Assembly (NCBI RefSeq): GCF_022012295.1
Contig: NZ_JAKLTN010000001.1
Coordinates: 682,001 to 746,000 of the forward strand
Source: Dechloromonas hankyongensis
Lineage (GTDB): Bacteria > Pseudomonadota > Gammaproteobacteria > Burkholderiales > Rhodocyclaceae
Direction of reading: 5' to 3'
Length of the DNA stretch: 64,000 bases
Shown here: piece by piece, positions 18,351 through 29,243 of the stretch
Layout: each line of letters opens with the position of its first letter
Position numbering within the stretch: position 1 is the stretch's first letter
Position numbers and translations under genes: made by a program
Notes under the pieces: generated by a model
The model's input: the letters and a program-made list of their open reading frames with translations, nothing else
Database searches by the model: none
What the model was told of the DNA's origin: nothing

Positions 18351-19447
18351 TCGAAACGCTCAATGTCGCTCTCGACGAGCGCTCCTATCCGATTCACATC
18401 GGTTCCGGCCTGCTGTCCCGGCCTGAATTGCTTCTGCCGCACATCAAGCAGAAGAAAGTGGTGGTGGTTTCCAATGAGACGGTAGCGCCGCTGTATCTGG
18501 AGCGCCTGTGCGCTACGCTGGCCAGCGGTGGCATTGAAGTCTTGCCGGTTATCTTGCCGGATGGCGAGAAATTCAAGACCTGGGAAACGCTCAATCTGAT
18601 TTTTGACGGCCTGCTGGCCGAGCGCTGCGAGCGCAGCACGATACTAATCGCCTTGGGTGGTGGTGTCATTGGCGACATGGGCGGATTTGCCGCGGCCTGT
18701 TATCAGCGCGGCATGCCTTTTATCCAGGTGCCGACCACCTTGCTCTCCCAGGTTGATTCATCGGTAGGGGGCAAGACGGCGATCAATCATCCCATGGGCA
18801 AAAACATGATCGGGGCGTTTTATCAGCCCAAGCTGGTGCTGGCCGATATTTTGACCCTCGATACGCTGCCGGATCGCGAGCTTAAGGCCGGTCTGGCCGA
18901 AGTGATCAAGTACGGTCTGATACGCGATCCGGAATTTTTCGATTGGCTGGAGGTCAATCTGGACAAGCTGCTGGCGCGCGATCAGTCGGCCTTGGTCTAT
19001 GCGGTGCAACGTTCCTGTGCCAACAAGGCGGAAGTGGTTGCCGCCGACGAGCGCGAAAGCGGCGAGCGGGCTTTGCTGAATCTGGGACATACCTTCGGCC
19101 ATGCTATCGAAACCGGCATGGGTTATGGCGAATGGCTGCATGGCGAAGCGGTGGCCGCCGGCACGCTAATTGCTGCCGAATTGTCCTGTGCTTTAGGTTG
19201 GATCGAGGCGCCAACGGTGGCGCGGATAGAGCGGATATTCGTGCGAGCCGGTTTGCCGGTCATAAGCCCGGCCCTTGGCGTTGATCGTTATCTCGAATTG
19301 ATGAGCCATGACAAGAAGGTACAGGACGGCAAGCTGCGTTTGGTGCTGCTGCAAGGAATCGGCAAGGCTGTGGTTTCCGACGCCGCATCCAAGGAACAGA
19401 TCGCTGCGGCGGTCGAAATCCGATGCACCGCGGCGGGGAGAAACTGA
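18338..19447 (+). CDS. aroB: 3-dehydroquinate synthase
   Basis: 369 residues. It converts DAHP to 3-dehydroquinate, an early shikimate-pathway step, using NAD and a divalent metal. Visible are the NAD-binding segment [34 protein letters not shown] (about residues 105-125), [19 protein letters not shown] (about 131-149), the metal ligands in GLAEVIKYG and [12 protein letters not shown] (about 245-256) and HGEAVAAG (about 268). It begins inside the end of aroK, so both shikimate enzymes are co-translated. A promoter and terminator of the gltB leader follow at once. Confidence 0.96.
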   Translation: MQSLIETLNVALDERSYPIHIGSGLLSRPELLLPHIKQKKVVVVSNETVAPLYLERLCATLASGGIEVLPVILPDGEKFKTWETLNLIFDGLLAERCERSTILIALGGGVIGDMGGFAAACYQRGMPFIQVPTTLLSQVDSSVGGKTAINHPMGKNMIGAFYQPKLVLADILTLDTLPDRELKAGLAEVIKYGLIRDPEFFDWLEVNLDKLLARDQSALVYAVQRSCANKAEVVAADERESGERALLNLGHTFGHAIETGMGYGEWLHGEAVAAGTLIAAELSCALGWIEAPTVARIERIFVRAGLPVISPALGVDRYLELMSHDKKVQDGKLRLVLLQGIGKAVVSDAASKEQIAAAVEIRCTAAGRN

Positions 19448-19481
19448 GCACGAACGTCCGGGTTTGGTGCATTGCAGCATC

Positions 19482-19510
19482 TTGATTCGATAGGGGTTTT
19501 CCAGTATATT
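19482..19510 (+). promoter_or_regulatory. Candidate sigma-70 promoter of the gltBD leader
   Basis: TTGATT (19482-19487), a 17-bp spacer and TATATT (19505-19510), one of the best sigma-70 matches in the window. The predicted start is near 19517, about 105 nt before the preferred gltB start codon and about 20 nt before a terminator hairpin. Confidence 0.6.
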
Positions 19511-19537
19511 TAATGGTTGCCTCAAATTTTCGTACAG

Positions 19538-19570
19538 GCCGAAGCGTCAAACATGACGTTCGGCTTTTTT
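19538..19570 (+). terminator. Intrinsic terminator hairpin in the gltB leader
   Basis: Stem GCCGAA / TTCGGC plus CGTCA / TGACG around an AACA loop, with one bulged G, followed directly by six T. It can end aroB transcripts. It also lies downstream of the candidate gltB promoter, so it could act as an attenuator or produce a short RNA of about 50 nt. Confidence 0.75.
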
Positions 19571-19575
19571 CATCA

Positions 19576-19599
19576 TTGGCCCTGATGCAGGAGGGCCAA
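19576..19599 (+). promoter_or_regulatory. Second leader hairpin upstream of gltB
   Basis: A perfect 8-bp inverted repeat, TTGGCCCT (19576-19583) and AGGGCCAA (19592-19599), with an 8-nt loop. It contains a GGAGG-like sequence and ends 7 nt before the AAGGA (19607-19611) used by gltB. It may influence ribosome access. Confidence 0.55.
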
Positions 19600-19621
19600 G
19601 TACTTTGAAGGAATGCGTGTG

Positions 19622-22600
19622 ATGGAACCGGCAGTACCTGATCGGCAGGGTTTGTACGACCCCGCCAACGAGCACGACGCTTGCGGCGTAGGCTTTGTCG
19701 CCCATGTCAAAGGCCAGAAGAGCCACAATATCGTCGAGCAGGGTTTGTTGATCCTCAAAAATATCGACCACCGCGGCGCCGTCGGCGCCGACCCGCTGCA
19801 GGGTGACGGTGCCGGTATCCTGATCCAGATTCCGGATCAGTTCTATCGCGAGGAAATGGCCAAGCAGGGCGTCGAGCTGCCGCCCAATGGCGAGTACGGC
19901 GTCGGCATGGTTTTCCTGCCGCAGGAGGCTGCTTCGCGCCACGCCTGCATCGAGGAAATCGAGCGTTCCGTGCTGGCCGAAGGCCAGATCATCCTCGGCT
20001 GGCGCGATGTGCCGGTCAATGCCGACATGCCGATGTCGCCGACGGTCAAGGCCAAGGAGCCGGTGATCCGCCAGATTTTCGTCGGCCGCGGTCCGGACGT
20101 TTTCGTCACCGATGCCCTCGAGCGCAAGCTCTACATCATCCGCCGCCGCGCCGCCAACGCCATCAAGTCGTTGAAGCTGAAGCACGGCCAGGAATTCTAC
20201 GTCCCGTCGTTCTCGGCCCGTACCGTGAACTACAAGGGTCTGCTGCTGGCCGATCAGGTTGGCGTGTATTACCTCGACCTGCAGGACAAGCGCACCGTCA
20301 CCGCCCTGGCCCTGGTGCACCAGCGTTTCTCGACCAACACCTTCCCGACCTGGGATCTGGCCCACCCGTTCCGCTACATCGCCCACAACGGTGAAATCAA
20401 CACCGTGCGCGGCAACGTGAACTGGTTCAAGGCCCGCGAACAGGCGATTTCCTCGCCCATCCTCGGCGACGACCTCAAGAAGGTCTGGCCGCTGCATTAC
20501 CCCGGTCAGTCGGACTCTGCATCCTTCGACAACGCGCTCGAACTGCTCGTCATGGGCGGCGGCTACTCGCTGGCCCAGGCCGTCATGCTGATGATCCCGG
20601 AAGCCTGGGAAAAGCACACGACGATGGACGAGAACCGTCGCGCTTTCTACGAATACCATGCCGCCATGATGGAGCCGTGGGACGGCCCCGCCGCCGTGGC
20701 CTTCACCGACGGCCGCCAGATCGGCGCCACGCTGGACCGTAACGGCCTGCGTCCGGCACGCTATCTGGTTACCGATGACGACCTCGTGGTCATGGCTTCC
20801 GAATCCGGTGTGCTGCCGATTCCGGACAAGAAGATCGTCAAGAAGTGGCGTCTGCAGCCGGGCAAGATGTTCCTGATCGACATGGAACAGGGCCGCATCA
20901 TCGACGACCAGGAATTGAAGAACTCCTTGGCCAACGCCAAGCCCTACCGCGAGTGGATCGAGAAGATCCGCATCAAGCTCGACGAAGTGCCGGCCGCCGA
21001 CGAAAAGTGCGCCGCCTCGTCCGCCTCGCTGCTCGATCGCCAGCAGGCTTTCGGCTACACCCAGGAAGACGTCAAGGTCATCCTCGAGCCGATGGTCCAG
21101 AACGGCGAAGAAGCGACCGGTTCGATGGGTACCGACTCCGCATTGCCGGTCCTGTCGGCCAAGAACAAGACGCTGTACGCCTACTTCAAGCAGTTGTTCG
21201 CCCAAGTGACCAACCCGCCGATCGACCCGATCCGCGAAGAACTGGTCATGTCGCTGGTGTCCTTCATCGGTCCCAAGCCGAACCTGCTCAACACCAACGA
21301 CATCAACCCGCCGATCCGTCTCGAAGTGTCGCAGCCGGTCCTGTCCTTTGCCGACATGGAAAAGCTGCGCAATATCGAGAAGTACACCTCCGGCAAGTTC
21401 CGCTCCTTCGAACTGGATATCTGCTATCCGGTCGCCTGGGGCAAGGACGGCATCGAAGCGCGTCTGGCTTCGCTGGCCGCCGATGCCGAAGATGCCGTGC
21501 GTTCCGGTGCCAACATCCTGATCGTCTCCGATCGCCAGGTCAGCGCCGAGCAGGTCGCCATTCCCGCCTTGCTGGCGACGTCGACCATCCACCAGCACCT
21601 GGTCAAGAAGGGCCTGCGTACCAGTGCCGGTCTCGTCGTGGAAACCGGTTCGGCTCGCGAAACGCATCACTTCGCGCTGCTCGGCGGTTTCGGTGCCGAA
21701 GCGGTACATCCGTACCTCGCGCTGGAAACCATCGATTCCCTGGCCAAGGGCGATGCCGAAAAGGCCGAGAAGTACGCCAAGAACTTCATCAAGGCCATCG
21801 GCAAGGGCTTGAACAAGGTCATGTCCAAGATGGGCATCTCGACCTACATGTCCTACACCGGCGCCCAGATTTTTGAAGCCATCGGCCTGCAGAAGGACTT
21901 CGTCGAGAAGTACTTCACCGGCACCCCGTCCAACATCGAGGGTATCGGTGTCTTCGAGGTGGCCGAGGAAGCCATTCGCCTGCACACCGAAGCCTTCTCG
22001 GCTGACCCGGTGCTCGCCAACATGCTCGATGCCGGCGGCGAATACGCCTATCGCGTCCGCGGCGAGGAACACGTCTGGACCCCGGACTCCATCGCCAAGC
22101 TGCAGCACTCGACCCGCTCCGGCAAGTACGAGACCTACAAGGAATACGCCAAGCTGATCAACGATCAGACCAAGCGTCACCTGACCCTGCGCGGCCTGTT
22201 CGAACTCAAGCCGCAAGGCGCGCCGATCCCGCTCGACGAAGTCGAACCGGCCAAGGAAATCGTTAAGCGTTTCGCCACCGGCGCCATGTCGCTCGGCTCG
22301 ATCTCGACCGAGGCGCACACCACGCTGGCCATCGCCATGAACCGTATCGGCGGCAAGTCGAACACCGGTGAAGGCGGCGAAGACGCCAAGCGCTTCCAGC
22401 CGCTCAAGGCCGGCCAGAAGCTGTCGGAAGTGGTCGGTGCCTCGCGCATCGAACGCGACTACGTGTTCAAGGAAGGCGATTCGCTGCGTTCCGCCATCAA
22501 GCAGGTCGCTTCCGGCCGCTTCGGCGTGACCACCGAGTATCTGGTCAATGCCGACCAGATCCAGATCAAGATGGCGCAAGGCGCCAAGCCGGGTGAAGGC

Positions 22601-24259
22601 GGCCAGTTGCCGGGTCACAAGGTGTCCGAGTACATCGGCTTCCTGCGGCACTCCGTACCGGGCGTCGGCCTGATTTCGCCGCCGCCGCACCACGACATCT
22701 ACTCCATCGAGGATCTGGCCCAACTCATTCATGACCTGAAGAACGCCAACTCCAAGGCGTCGATCTCGGTCAAGCTGGTGTCGGAAGTCGGTGTCGGCAC
22801 GGTTGCCGCCGGTGTCGCCAAGGCCAAGGCCGATCACGTCGTGATCGCCGGCTTCGATGGCGGTACGGGCGCTTCGCCGCAGTCCTCCATCAAGCACGCC
22901 GGTACGCCGTGGGAACTCGGCTTGTCCGAAACCCAGCAGACCCTGGTCCTTAACCGCCTGCGTTCGCGTATCCGCGTTCAGGTCGATGGCCAGATGAAGA
23001 CCGGTCGCGACGTCGTCATCGGTGCACTGCTCGGCGCCGACGAATTCGGCTTCGCCACGGCACCGCTGGTCGTCGAAGGCTGCATCATGATGCGCAAGTG
23101 CCACCTGAACACCTGCCCGGTTGGCGTCGCCACCCAGGATCCGGTGCTCCGTCAGCGCTTCTCCGGCCAGCCGGAACACGTCGTGAATTTCTTCTTCTTC
23201 GTCGCCGAAGAAGCCCGCGAAATCATGGCCCAGCTCGGCATCCGCAAGTTCGACGATTTGGTCGGTCGTGCTGACCTGCTCGACATGCGTGCCGGTATCG
23301 AGCATTGGAAGGCCAAGGGCCTGGATTTCACCAAGGTCTTCTATCAGCCGAACGTGCCGGCCGACGTGCCGCGCTACCACACCGAAGGCCAGGATCACGG
23401 CCTCGAGAAGGCGCTCGACCACAAGCTGATCGAACAGGCCAAGCCGGCCCTCGAAAAGGGCCAGAAGGTCCAGATCGAGACGACCATCATCAACGTCAAC
23501 CGCACCTGCGGCACCATGCTGTCGGGCGAAGTGGCCAAGCGTTATGGCAATGCCGGCCTGCCGGACGACACCATCCACATCAAGCTGACCGGCACCGCCG
23601 GCCAGGCCTTCGGTGCCTTCCTGGCGCGTGGCGTGACGCTGGAACTGACCGGCGAAGGTAACGACTACGTCGGCAAGGGTCTGTCGGGCGGACGCATCAT
23701 CATCAAGCCGAATGCCGATTTCCGCGGCGACACGCAACAGAACATCATCGTCGGCAACACCGTCATGTACGGCGCGACCGAAGGTGATGCCTTCTTCGCC
23801 GGCGTCGGCGGCGAGCGCTTCTGCGTTCGTAACTCCGGCGGTACCGCGGTGGTCGAAGGCGTGGGTGACCACGGTTGCGAATACATGACTGGCGGTACGG
23901 TCGTCGTTCTGGGCATGACAGGTCGCAACTTCGCGGCCGGCATGTCGGGCGGCATCGCCTATGTGCTGGACGAAGATGGCAGCTTCAAGAGCCGCTGCAA
24001 TTTGGCCCAGGTCGCCCTGGAAAAGGTGCTGCCGGCCAACCGTCACGCCGCTGGCGAGCCGCTGCATCTTGGTCAGGCCGACGAAACCCAGCTCAAGGAG
24101 CTGGTGACCCGTCACGCCGAGTACACCGGCAGCAAGACCGCCAAGGCCATCCTGGCCAACTGGGATGCCTATCGCGAGAAGTTCGTCAAAGTCTATCCGC
24201 ACGAATACAAGCGGGCGCTCACCGAGATGGCCGCTGCTGCACAGAAGGAGGCCGCATAA
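19622..24259 (+). CDS. gltB: Glutamate synthase (NADPH) large subunit
   Basis: 1545 residues from ATG 19622, with AAGGA 10 nt upstream; an in-frame ATG at 19613 touches that site and is less likely. It transfers the amide of glutamine to 2-oxoglutarate, giving two glutamates. Cys21 in [11 protein letters not shown] becomes the N-terminal nucleophile of the class II amidotransferase domain after removal of a 20-residue propeptide. The central and FMN-binding synthase domains follow, with the 3Fe-4S cysteines in [15 protein letters not shown] (about residue 1160), and the C-terminal beta-helix domain with repeated Gly-rich turns. The stop overlaps the gltD start by one base. Regulation probably acts through the structured leader. 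Confidence 0.97.
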   Translation: MEPAVPDRQGLYDPANEHDACGVGFVAHVKGQKSHNIVEQGLLILKNIDHRGAVGADPLQGDGAGILIQIPDQFYREEMAKQGVELPPNGEYGVGMVFLPQEAASRHACIEEIERSVLAEGQIILGWRDVPVNADMPMSPTVKAKEPVIRQIFVGRGPDVFVTDALERKLYIIRRRAANAIKSLKLKHGQEFYVPSFSARTVNYKGLLLADQVGVYYLDLQDKRTVTALALVHQRFSTNTFPTWDLAHPFRYIAHNGEINTVRGNVNWFKAREQAISSPILGDDLKKVWPLHYPGQSDSASFDNALELLVMGGGYSLAQAVMLMIPEAWEKHTTMDENRRAFYEYHAAMMEPWDGPAAVAFTDGRQIGATLDRNGLRPARYLVTDDDLVVMASESGVLPIPDKKIVKKWRLQPGKMFLIDMEQGRIIDDQELKNSLANAKPYREWIEKIRIKLDEVPAADEKCAASSASLLDRQQAFGYTQEDVKVILEPMVQNGEEATGSMGTDSALPVLSAKNKTLYAYFKQLFAQVTNPPIDPIREELVMSLVSFIGPKPNLLNTNDINPPIRLEVSQPVLSFADMEKLRNIEKYTSGKFRSFELDICYPVAWGKDGIEARLASLAADAEDAVRSGANILIVSDRQVSAEQVAIPALLATSTIHQHLVKKGLRTSAGLVVETGSARETHHFALLGGFGAEAVHPYLALETIDSLAKGDAEKAEKYAKNFIKAIGKGLNKVMSKMGISTYMSYTGAQIFEAIGLQKDFVEKYFTGTPSNIEGIGVFEVAEEAIRLHTEAFSADPVLANMLDAGGEYAYRVRGEEHVWTPDSIAKLQHSTRSGKYETYKEYAKLINDQTKRHLTLRGLFELKPQGAPIPLDEVEPAKEIVKRFATGAMSLGSISTEAHTTLAIAMNRIGGKSNTGEGGEDAKRFQPLKAGQKLSEVVGASRIERDYVFKEGDSLRSAIKQVASGRFGVTTEYLVNADQIQIKMAQGAKPGEGGQLPGHKVSEYIGFLRHSVPGVGLISPPPHHDIYSIEDLAQLIHDLKNANSKASISVKLVSEVGVGTVAAGVAKAKADHVVIAGFDGGTGASPQSSIKHAGTPWELGLSETQQTLVLNRLRSRIRVQVDGQMKTGRDVVIGALLGADEFGFATAPLVVEGCIMMRKCHLNTCPVGVATQDPVLRQRFSGQPEHVVNFFFFVAEEAREIMAQLGIRKFDDLVGRADLLDMRAGIEHWKAKGLDFTKVFYQPNVPADVPRYHTEGQDHGLEKALDHKLIEQAKPALEKGQKVQIETTIINVNRTCGTMLSGEVAKRYGNAGLPDDTIHIKLTGTAGQAFGAFLARGVTLELTGEGNDYVGKGLSGGRIIIKPNADFRGDTQQNIIVGNTVMYGATEGDAFFAGVGGERFCVRNSGGTAVVEGVGDHGCEYMTGGTVVVLGMTGRNFAAGMSGGIAYVLDEDGSFKSRCNLAQVALEKVLPANRHAAGEPLHLGQADETQLKELVTRHAEYTGSKTAKAILANWDAYREKFVKVYPHEYKRALTEMAAAAQKEAA

Positions 24260-25728
24260 TGGGGAAGCCGACTGGATTCATGGAGTTCGAACGCCTCGAA
24301 GAGGCCTACGAACCGGTCGAAAAGCGCCTGACGCACTACAAGGAGTTCGTCCAGACCCTGTCTGACGACGCTGCCAAGACCCAGGGCGCACGCTGCATGG
24401 ACTGCGGCATTCCGTTCTGCAACAACGGCTGCCCGGTGAACAACATCATTCCGGACTGGAATGACCTGGTGTTCCGCGGCAACTGGAAGCAGGCCCTGGA
24501 CGTGCTGCATTCGACCAACAACTTCCCGGACTTCACCGGCCGCATCTGCCCGGCCCCCTGCGAAGCCGCCTGTACGCTCGGCATCAACGCAGCGCCGGTG
24601 GGCATCAAGTCGATCGAGCATTTCATCATCGACAAGGGCTGGGAAATGGGCTGGGTCGCGCCACAGCCGGCCGCCGTCAAGACGGGCAAGAAGATTGCCG
24701 TCGTCGGCTCCGGGCCGGCCGGCATGGCCGCTGCCCAGCAGTTGGCGCGCGTCGGTCACGACGTGACCGTGTTCGAGAAGAGCAGCCGTATCGGCGGCCT
24801 GCTTGGCTTCGGCATCCCGGACTTCAAGCTGAACAAGTCGGTCATTGACCGCCGCGTTTCGCAGATGCAGGCCGAAGGCGTCACCTTCAAGACCAAGGTC
24901 ATCGTCGGCGACAAGAACATCCCGGCCGGCATCAACAACGATGCCACCGAAACCGTCTCCGCCGACCAGCTGAAGAAGGATTTCGACGCCGTGATCCTCG
25001 CTGCCGGTTCGGAAGTGCCACGCGAACTGCCGGTGCCGGGCCGCGAATTCAAGGGCATCTACGCCGCCCTCGAATTCCTGATTCCGCAGAACAAGGAAGT
25101 CCAGCAGGGCACCAAGAACCCGATCAACGTCAAGGGCAAGCACGTCATCGTGATCGGCGGCGGCGATACCGGTTCCGACTGCGTCGGCACCAGCTACCGC
25201 CACGGCGCCGCGTCGGTGACCCAGTTCGAACTGATGCCGGCCCCGCCGGAGCAGGAAGACAAGCCGCTGGTCTGGCCGTATTGGCCGCTCAAGATGCGCA
25301 CCTCGTCGTCGCACAAGGAAGGTGAAACCGTCCGCGAATTCGCGGTGGCTACCAAGTCCTTCGTCGATGACGGCAAGGGCAACGTCCAGGCACTGAAGGC
25401 CGTGCGCGTCGAGTGGCAGGGTGGCAAGATGGTCGAAGTCGCCGGTTCGGAATTTGAACTGCCGTGCGATGCCGCCTTCCTGGCCATGGGCTTCACCAAT
25501 CCGGTCGGCAGCCTGCTCGAAGCCTTCGGCGTCGAGAAGGATGCACGCCAGAATGCCAAGGCGACGACCGACGGCGAAGGCTGCTACAAGACCAATGTCG
25601 AAGGCGTCTATGCCGCCGGCGACGTGCGTCGCGGCCAATCGCTGGTTGTCTGGGCGATCCGCGAAGGTCGCCAGGCCGCCCGCGAGGTCGATGCCGCATT
25701 GATGGGTTCGACCACCCTGCCGCGCTAA
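24259..25728 (+). CDS. gltD: Glutamate synthase (NADPH) small subunit
   Basis: 489 residues from ATG 24259, overlapping the gltB stop; earlier in-frame codons lie in gltB. This subunit takes electrons from NADPH through FAD and 4Fe-4S clusters to the large subunit. N-terminal cysteines are in [17 protein letters not shown] (about residues 46-62) and [12 protein letters not shown] (about 97-108). The FAD dinucleotide fold is [16 protein letters not shown] (about 150-165), the NADPH fold [13 protein letters not shown] (about 300-312), and the C-terminal [16 protein letters not shown]. It is the last gene of the operon, with a strong terminator 25 nt after its stop. Confidence 0.96.
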   Translation: MGKPTGFMEFERLEEAYEPVEKRLTHYKEFVQTLSDDAAKTQGARCMDCGIPFCNNGCPVNNIIPDWNDLVFRGNWKQALDVLHSTNNFPDFTGRICPAPCEAACTLGINAAPVGIKSIEHFIIDKGWEMGWVAPQPAAVKTGKKIAVVGSGPAGMAAAQQLARVGHDVTVFEKSSRIGGLLGFGIPDFKLNKSVIDRRVSQMQAEGVTFKTKVIVGDKNIPAGINNDATETVSADQLKKDFDAVILAAGSEVPRELPVPGREFKGIYAALEFLIPQNKEVQQGTKNPINVKGKHVIVIGGGDTGSDCVGTSYRHGAASVTQFELMPAPPEQEDKPLVWPYWPLKMRTSSSHKEGETVREFAVATKSFVDDGKGNVQALKAVRVEWQGGKMVEVAGSEFELPCDAAFLAMGFTNPVGSLLEAFGVEKDARQNAKATTDGEGCYKTNVEGVYAAGDVRRGQSLVVWAIREGRQAAREVDAALMGSTTLPR

Positions 25729-25753
25729 ACGACCGACTGCCGCGCCACACCGA

Positions 25754-25790
25754 GGCCCTGCCGTGCGAAAGCCGGCAGGGCCTTTGTTTT
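25754..25790 (+). terminator. Rho-independent terminator after gltD
   Basis: A perfect 10-bp stem GGCCCTGCCG / CGGCAGGGCC (25754-25763, 25773-25782) with a 9-nt loop, followed by TTTGTTTT. Confidence 0.85.
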
Positions 25791-25986
25791 CACCGTTGGT
25801 CGGAAAATCTGTCATTTTTCGAACTCGACCGGCTGCCGCCAGTCGAATAGACAAACAAAAAAACAGGGCTCAGGTGTATCGTTCCTGTTGCTTGGCAGCC
25901 AACGTTTTCCGGCCGCAGACGTTATTCGAACAGGAAGATAGAAACCACCGACAGCCGTACCGACCACCCACTCAGCGGAGGTAGCC
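25791..25986 (+). other. Non-coding upstream region of prkA
   Basis: 196 nt between the gltD terminator and prkA. It holds an A-rich run at 25855-25864 and GGAGG at 25977-25981 as the ribosome site. It must contain the promoter of the prkA operon, but I could not fix -10 or -35 boxes or a sigma-S or sigma-54 site with confidence. Confidence 0.4.
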
Positions 25987-27909
25987 ATGACGATCTTCAC
26001 GCGTTACCAGAGTCGCTATGAAGCGGCCCAGGAAGAGGAACTATCGATCCAGGAATATCTGGATTTGTGCCGCAGCGATCCCAGTGCCTATGCCAGCGTT
26101 GCCGAGCGCATGCTGATGGCGATCGGCGAGCCGGAACTGGTCGATACCCGCCTCGATCCTCGCCTGTCGCGTATCTTTGCCAACAAAATGCTCAAGCTCT
26201 ATCCCGCCTTCCGCGAGTTCTACGGCATGGAGGAGGTCATCGAGCACATCGTTTCCTACTTCCGCCATGCCGCGCAGGGACTGGAGGAAAAGAAGCAGAT
26301 CCTCTACCTGCTTGGTCCGGTCGGTGGCGGCAAGTCCTCGCTGGCCGAACGGCTGAAGGCGCTGATCGAGAAGGTGCCCTTCTATGCGATCAAGGGGTCG
26401 CCGGTGCACGAATCGCCGCTCGCCCTGTTCAACATCGATGAAGACGGCCCCATCCTCGAGCAGGATTACGGCATCCCCCGGCGCTACCTGGGTGGCATCA
26501 TGAGTCCGTGGGCGGTGAAGCGCCTGCAGGAATTTGGCGGCGACATCACCCGCTTCCGCGTCGTCCGCCTGTGCCCATCGGTGCTGTCGCAGATCGCCGT
26601 GGCCAAGACCGAGCCGGGCGACGAGAACAACCAGGACATTTCCTCGCTGGTCGGCAAGATCGACATCCGCAAGCTGGAAACCTATTCGCAGAACGATCCG
26701 GATGCCTACTCCTACTCCGGCGGCCTGTGCCTGGCCAACCGCGGCATCCTCGAATTCGTCGAAATGTTCAAGGCGCCGATCAAGGTCCTGCACCCCTTGC
26801 TGACGGCGACCCAGGAACAGAACTACAAGGGTACCGAAGGTTTCGGGGCCATTCCCTTCGACGGCCTGATCCTTGCCCACTCCAACGAGGCGGAATGGCA
26901 GGCCTTCAAGAACAACCGCAACAACGAGGCCTTCCTCGACCGCATCTACATCGTCAAGGTGCCGTACTCGCTGCGCGTAACCGACGAAATCCACATCTAC
27001 GAGAAGCTGCTGGCCAATTCCTCGCTGGCGGCGGCGCCCTGCGCGCCGGACACGTTGCGCATGATGGCCCAGTTCTCGGTGCTGTCGCGCCTCAAGGAGC
27101 CGGAAAACTCCAGCCTGTTCAGCAAGATGCGCGTCTATGACGGCGAGAATCTCAAGGACACCGACCTGAAGGCCAAGAGCTATCAGGAGTACCGTGATTT
27201 CGCCGGGGTAGACGAGGGCATGACCGGGCTATCCACCCGCTTTGCCTTCAAGATCCTGTCCAAGGTCTTCAATTTCGATCACCGCGAAATTGCCGCCAAC
27301 CCGGTGCACCTGATGTACGTGCTCGAACAGCAGGTCGAGCAGGAGCAGTTCCCGCCGGAAGTCGAGGAACGTTATCTGCGCTTCCTGAAGGAATACCTCA
27401 GTCCGCGCTACGCCGAATTCATCGGCAAGGAAATCCAGACCGCCTATCTGGAGAGCTATTCCGAATACGGCCAGAACATTTTCGACCGCTACGTCACCTA
27501 CGCCGATTTCTGGATCCAGGATCAGGAGTTCCGCGATCCGAACACCGGCGAAATGCTCGATCGCGCGGCGCTCAACGACGAGCTGGAAAAGGTCGAGAAG
27601 CCGGCCGGTATCAGCAATCCGAAGGACTTCCGCAACGAGGTGGTCAATTTCGTCTTGCGCGCCCGGGCCAAGAACGACGGCAAGAACCCGGCGTGGACCA
27701 GTTACGAGAAGCTGCGGGCGGTCATCGAGAAGCGCATGTTCTCGAATACCGAAGATCTGTTGCCGGTCATTTCCTTCAACACCAAGGCCAGTGCCGACGA
27801 GCAGAAGAAGCATCAGGACTTCGTCGACCGCATGAGCGACAAGGGCTACACGGAAAAGCAGGTGCGGCTGCTTTGCGAGTGGTACCTGCGCGTCAGGAAA
27901 AATAGCTAG
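25987..27909 (+). CDS. prkA: PrkA/YeaG-family AAA+ protein kinase
   Basis: 640 residues, the usual length. The N-terminal AAA domain has Walker A LGPVGGGKSSLAERL (about residue 109) with family motifs GSPVHESPLALF and GIPRRYLGGIMSPWAVKRL. The C-terminal PrkA kinase-like region includes LSTRFAFKILSKVFN and extends to the end. YeaG/PrkA proteins act in nutrient and stationary-phase stress responses in non-sporulating proteobacteria. The gene is followed by yeaH and spoVR, the conserved three-gene module. GGAGG precedes the ATG. The protein is well conserved and shows no broken motif. Confidence 0.93.
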   Translation: MTIFTRYQSRYEAAQEEELSIQEYLDLCRSDPSAYASVAERMLMAIGEPELVDTRLDPRLSRIFANKMLKLYPAFREFYGMEEVIEHIVSYFRHAAQGLEEKKQILYLLGPVGGGKSSLAERLKALIEKVPFYAIKGSPVHESPLALFNIDEDGPILEQDYGIPRRYLGGIMSPWAVKRLQEFGGDITRFRVVRLCPSVLSQIAVAKTEPGDENNQDISSLVGKIDIRKLETYSQNDPDAYSYSGGLCLANRGILEFVEMFKAPIKVLHPLLTATQEQNYKGTEGFGAIPFDGLILAHSNEAEWQAFKNNRNNEAFLDRIYIVKVPYSLRVTDEIHIYEKLLANSSLAAAPCAPDTLRMMAQFSVLSRLKEPENSSLFSKMRVYDGENLKDTDLKAKSYQEYRDFAGVDEGMTGLSTRFAFKILSKVFNFDHREIAANPVHLMYVLEQQVEQEQFPPEVEERYLRFLKEYLSPRYAEFIGKEIQTAYLESYSEYGQNIFDRYVTYADFWIQDQEFRDPNTGEMLDRAALNDELEKVEKPAGISNPKDFRNEVVNFVLRARAKNDGKNPAWTSYEKLRAVIEKRMFSNTEDLLPVISFNTKASADEQKKHQDFVDRMSDKGYTEKQVRLLCEWYLRVRKNS

Positions 27910-27971
27910 GGGTCGGGGCGCCCGGTTTCCGGGCGCCGCCAGCCTGCGGGTAGCGAACAACGGGAGGCGTC

Positions 27972-29243
27972 ATGACCGTACGCATCGTCGATCGTCGGCA
28001 GGACAGCAGAAACAAGAGTTCGATCAATCGCAGCCGCTTCATACGCCGTTTCAAGGGGCAGATCCGCAAGGCGGTGGCCGACGCCATCGCCAAGCGCGGC
28101 ATTCGCGACCTCGAGAGTGGCGAAAAGATCGGCATTCCGGGCAAGGACATCGGCGAACCGCATTTCCGGCAGGGGCGCGGTGGCCGGCGCGAGATCGTCC
28201 ATCCCGGCAACGACCGCTTTTCCCAGGGCGACCAGATGGACCGGCCACAAGACGGAGGCGGCGGGCAAGGCAAGGGCAAGGCGAGCAACGAAGGCGAAGG
28301 GCTGGACGATTTCGTCTTCACCCTGACTCGTGACGAATTCCTCGATATCTTTTTCGAGGAACTGGCCCTGCCCAACCTGATCAAGCGCCAGTTGGCGCGG
28401 ATCGACGAATACAAGCGGGTACGGGCCGGCTACACGCAGAGCGGGGTGCCGACCAACATCAACCTGGTGCGCAGCATGCGTAGTGCTGCCGGCCGGCGCA
28501 TGGCGATTGGCGGGCCGTACCGCCGGCGTCTGCGCGAATTGCAGAACGAACTCGAATCGCTGCTTGACGAAGCCAGTCCCGACCCCGACGAAGTGGCCCG
28601 TCTGCGCCACGAAATCGCCGTCCTGCGCGCCAAGCAGGAAGCCATCCCGTTCATCGACCCGTTCGACCTGCGCTACTCCAACCGGGTACGCATCCCGCAG
28701 CCGTCGACGCAGGCCGTGATGTTCTGCCTGATGGACGTTTCCGGCTCGATGGACGAGGCCACCAAGCAGATGGCCAAGCGCTTCTTCATGCTGCTCTACC
28801 TGTTCCTCAACCGCAACTACGAGCACATCGAGGTGGTGTTCATTCGCCATCACACCATTGCCGAGGAGGTCGACGAGGACACCTTCTTCCACTCGCGCGA
28901 GACTGGCGGCACCATCGTCTCGTCGGCGCTCAAGCTGATGTACGAAATCATCCAGGCCCGATACTCGAGCAGCATGTGGAACATCTATGGCGCCCAGGCC
29001 TCGGACGGCGACAACTGGGATTCCGATTCGCCGGTCTGTCGCGAGTTTCTGTCCGAGTCCATCCTGCCCGTCGTCCAGTATTTTGCCTATGTGGAGATCA
29101 CCGAAGCCGAGCCGCAGAACCTGTGGCGCGAATACGAGCAGCTCGCCACCGCCCATGCCGGGGTTTTCGCCCAGCAGCGCATCGCGGCGGCCAGCGACAT
29201 CTACCCGGTATTCCGGGAACTGTTCAGGAAGAAACTGGCATGA
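27972..29243 (+). CDS. yeaH: YeaH/DUF444 von Willebrand A-like protein
   Basis: 423 residues. The N-terminus is basic, then come a Gly/Lys-rich segment (about residues 90-110) and a C-terminal von Willebrand A-like domain with the metal-site pattern MDVSGSMDEATKQMAKRFF (about residue 252) and an HHT/E motif in VFIRHHTIAEEVDEDTFF. DUF444 proteins are encoded with PrkA kinases and act in the same stress response; their exact biochemical role is not settled. The gene lies 62 nt after prkA and its stop overlaps the spoVR start (ATGA), supporting an operon. Confidence 0.92.
   Translation: MTVRIVDRRQDSRNKSSINRSRFIRRFKGQIRKAVADAIAKRGIRDLESGEKIGIPGKDIGEPHFRQGRGGRREIVHPGNDRFSQGDQMDRPQDGGGGQGKGKASNEGEGLDDFVFTLTRDEFLDIFFEELALPNLIKRQLARIDEYKRVRAGYTQSGVPTNINLVRSMRSAAGRRMAIGGPYRRRLRELQNELESLLDEASPDPDEVARLRHEIAVLRAKQEAIPFIDPFDLRYSNRVRIPQPSTQAVMFCLMDVSGSMDEATKQMAKRFFMLLYLFLNRNYEHIEVVFIRHHTIAEEVDEDTFFHSRETGGTIVSSALKLMYEIIQARYSSSMWNIYGAQASDGDNWDSDSPVCREFLSESILPVVQYFAYVEITEAEPQNLWREYEQLATAHAGVFAQQRIAAASDIYPVFRELFRKKLA

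Noticed and set aside
19547..24202. A 1551-codon open frame on the minus strand opposite gltB
   Set aside because: It mirrors gltB codon structure in a GC-rich gene, has no recognisable domain, no ribosome site and runs the full length of a well-conserved enzyme. It is a compositional shadow, as are the long frames opposite hslU, ponA, fusA-like and kinase genes.
28976..29239. N-terminal extension of SpoVR
   Set aside because: The extra 88 codons lie inside yeaH in another frame; ATG 29240 overlaps the yeaH stop as in other coupled genes.
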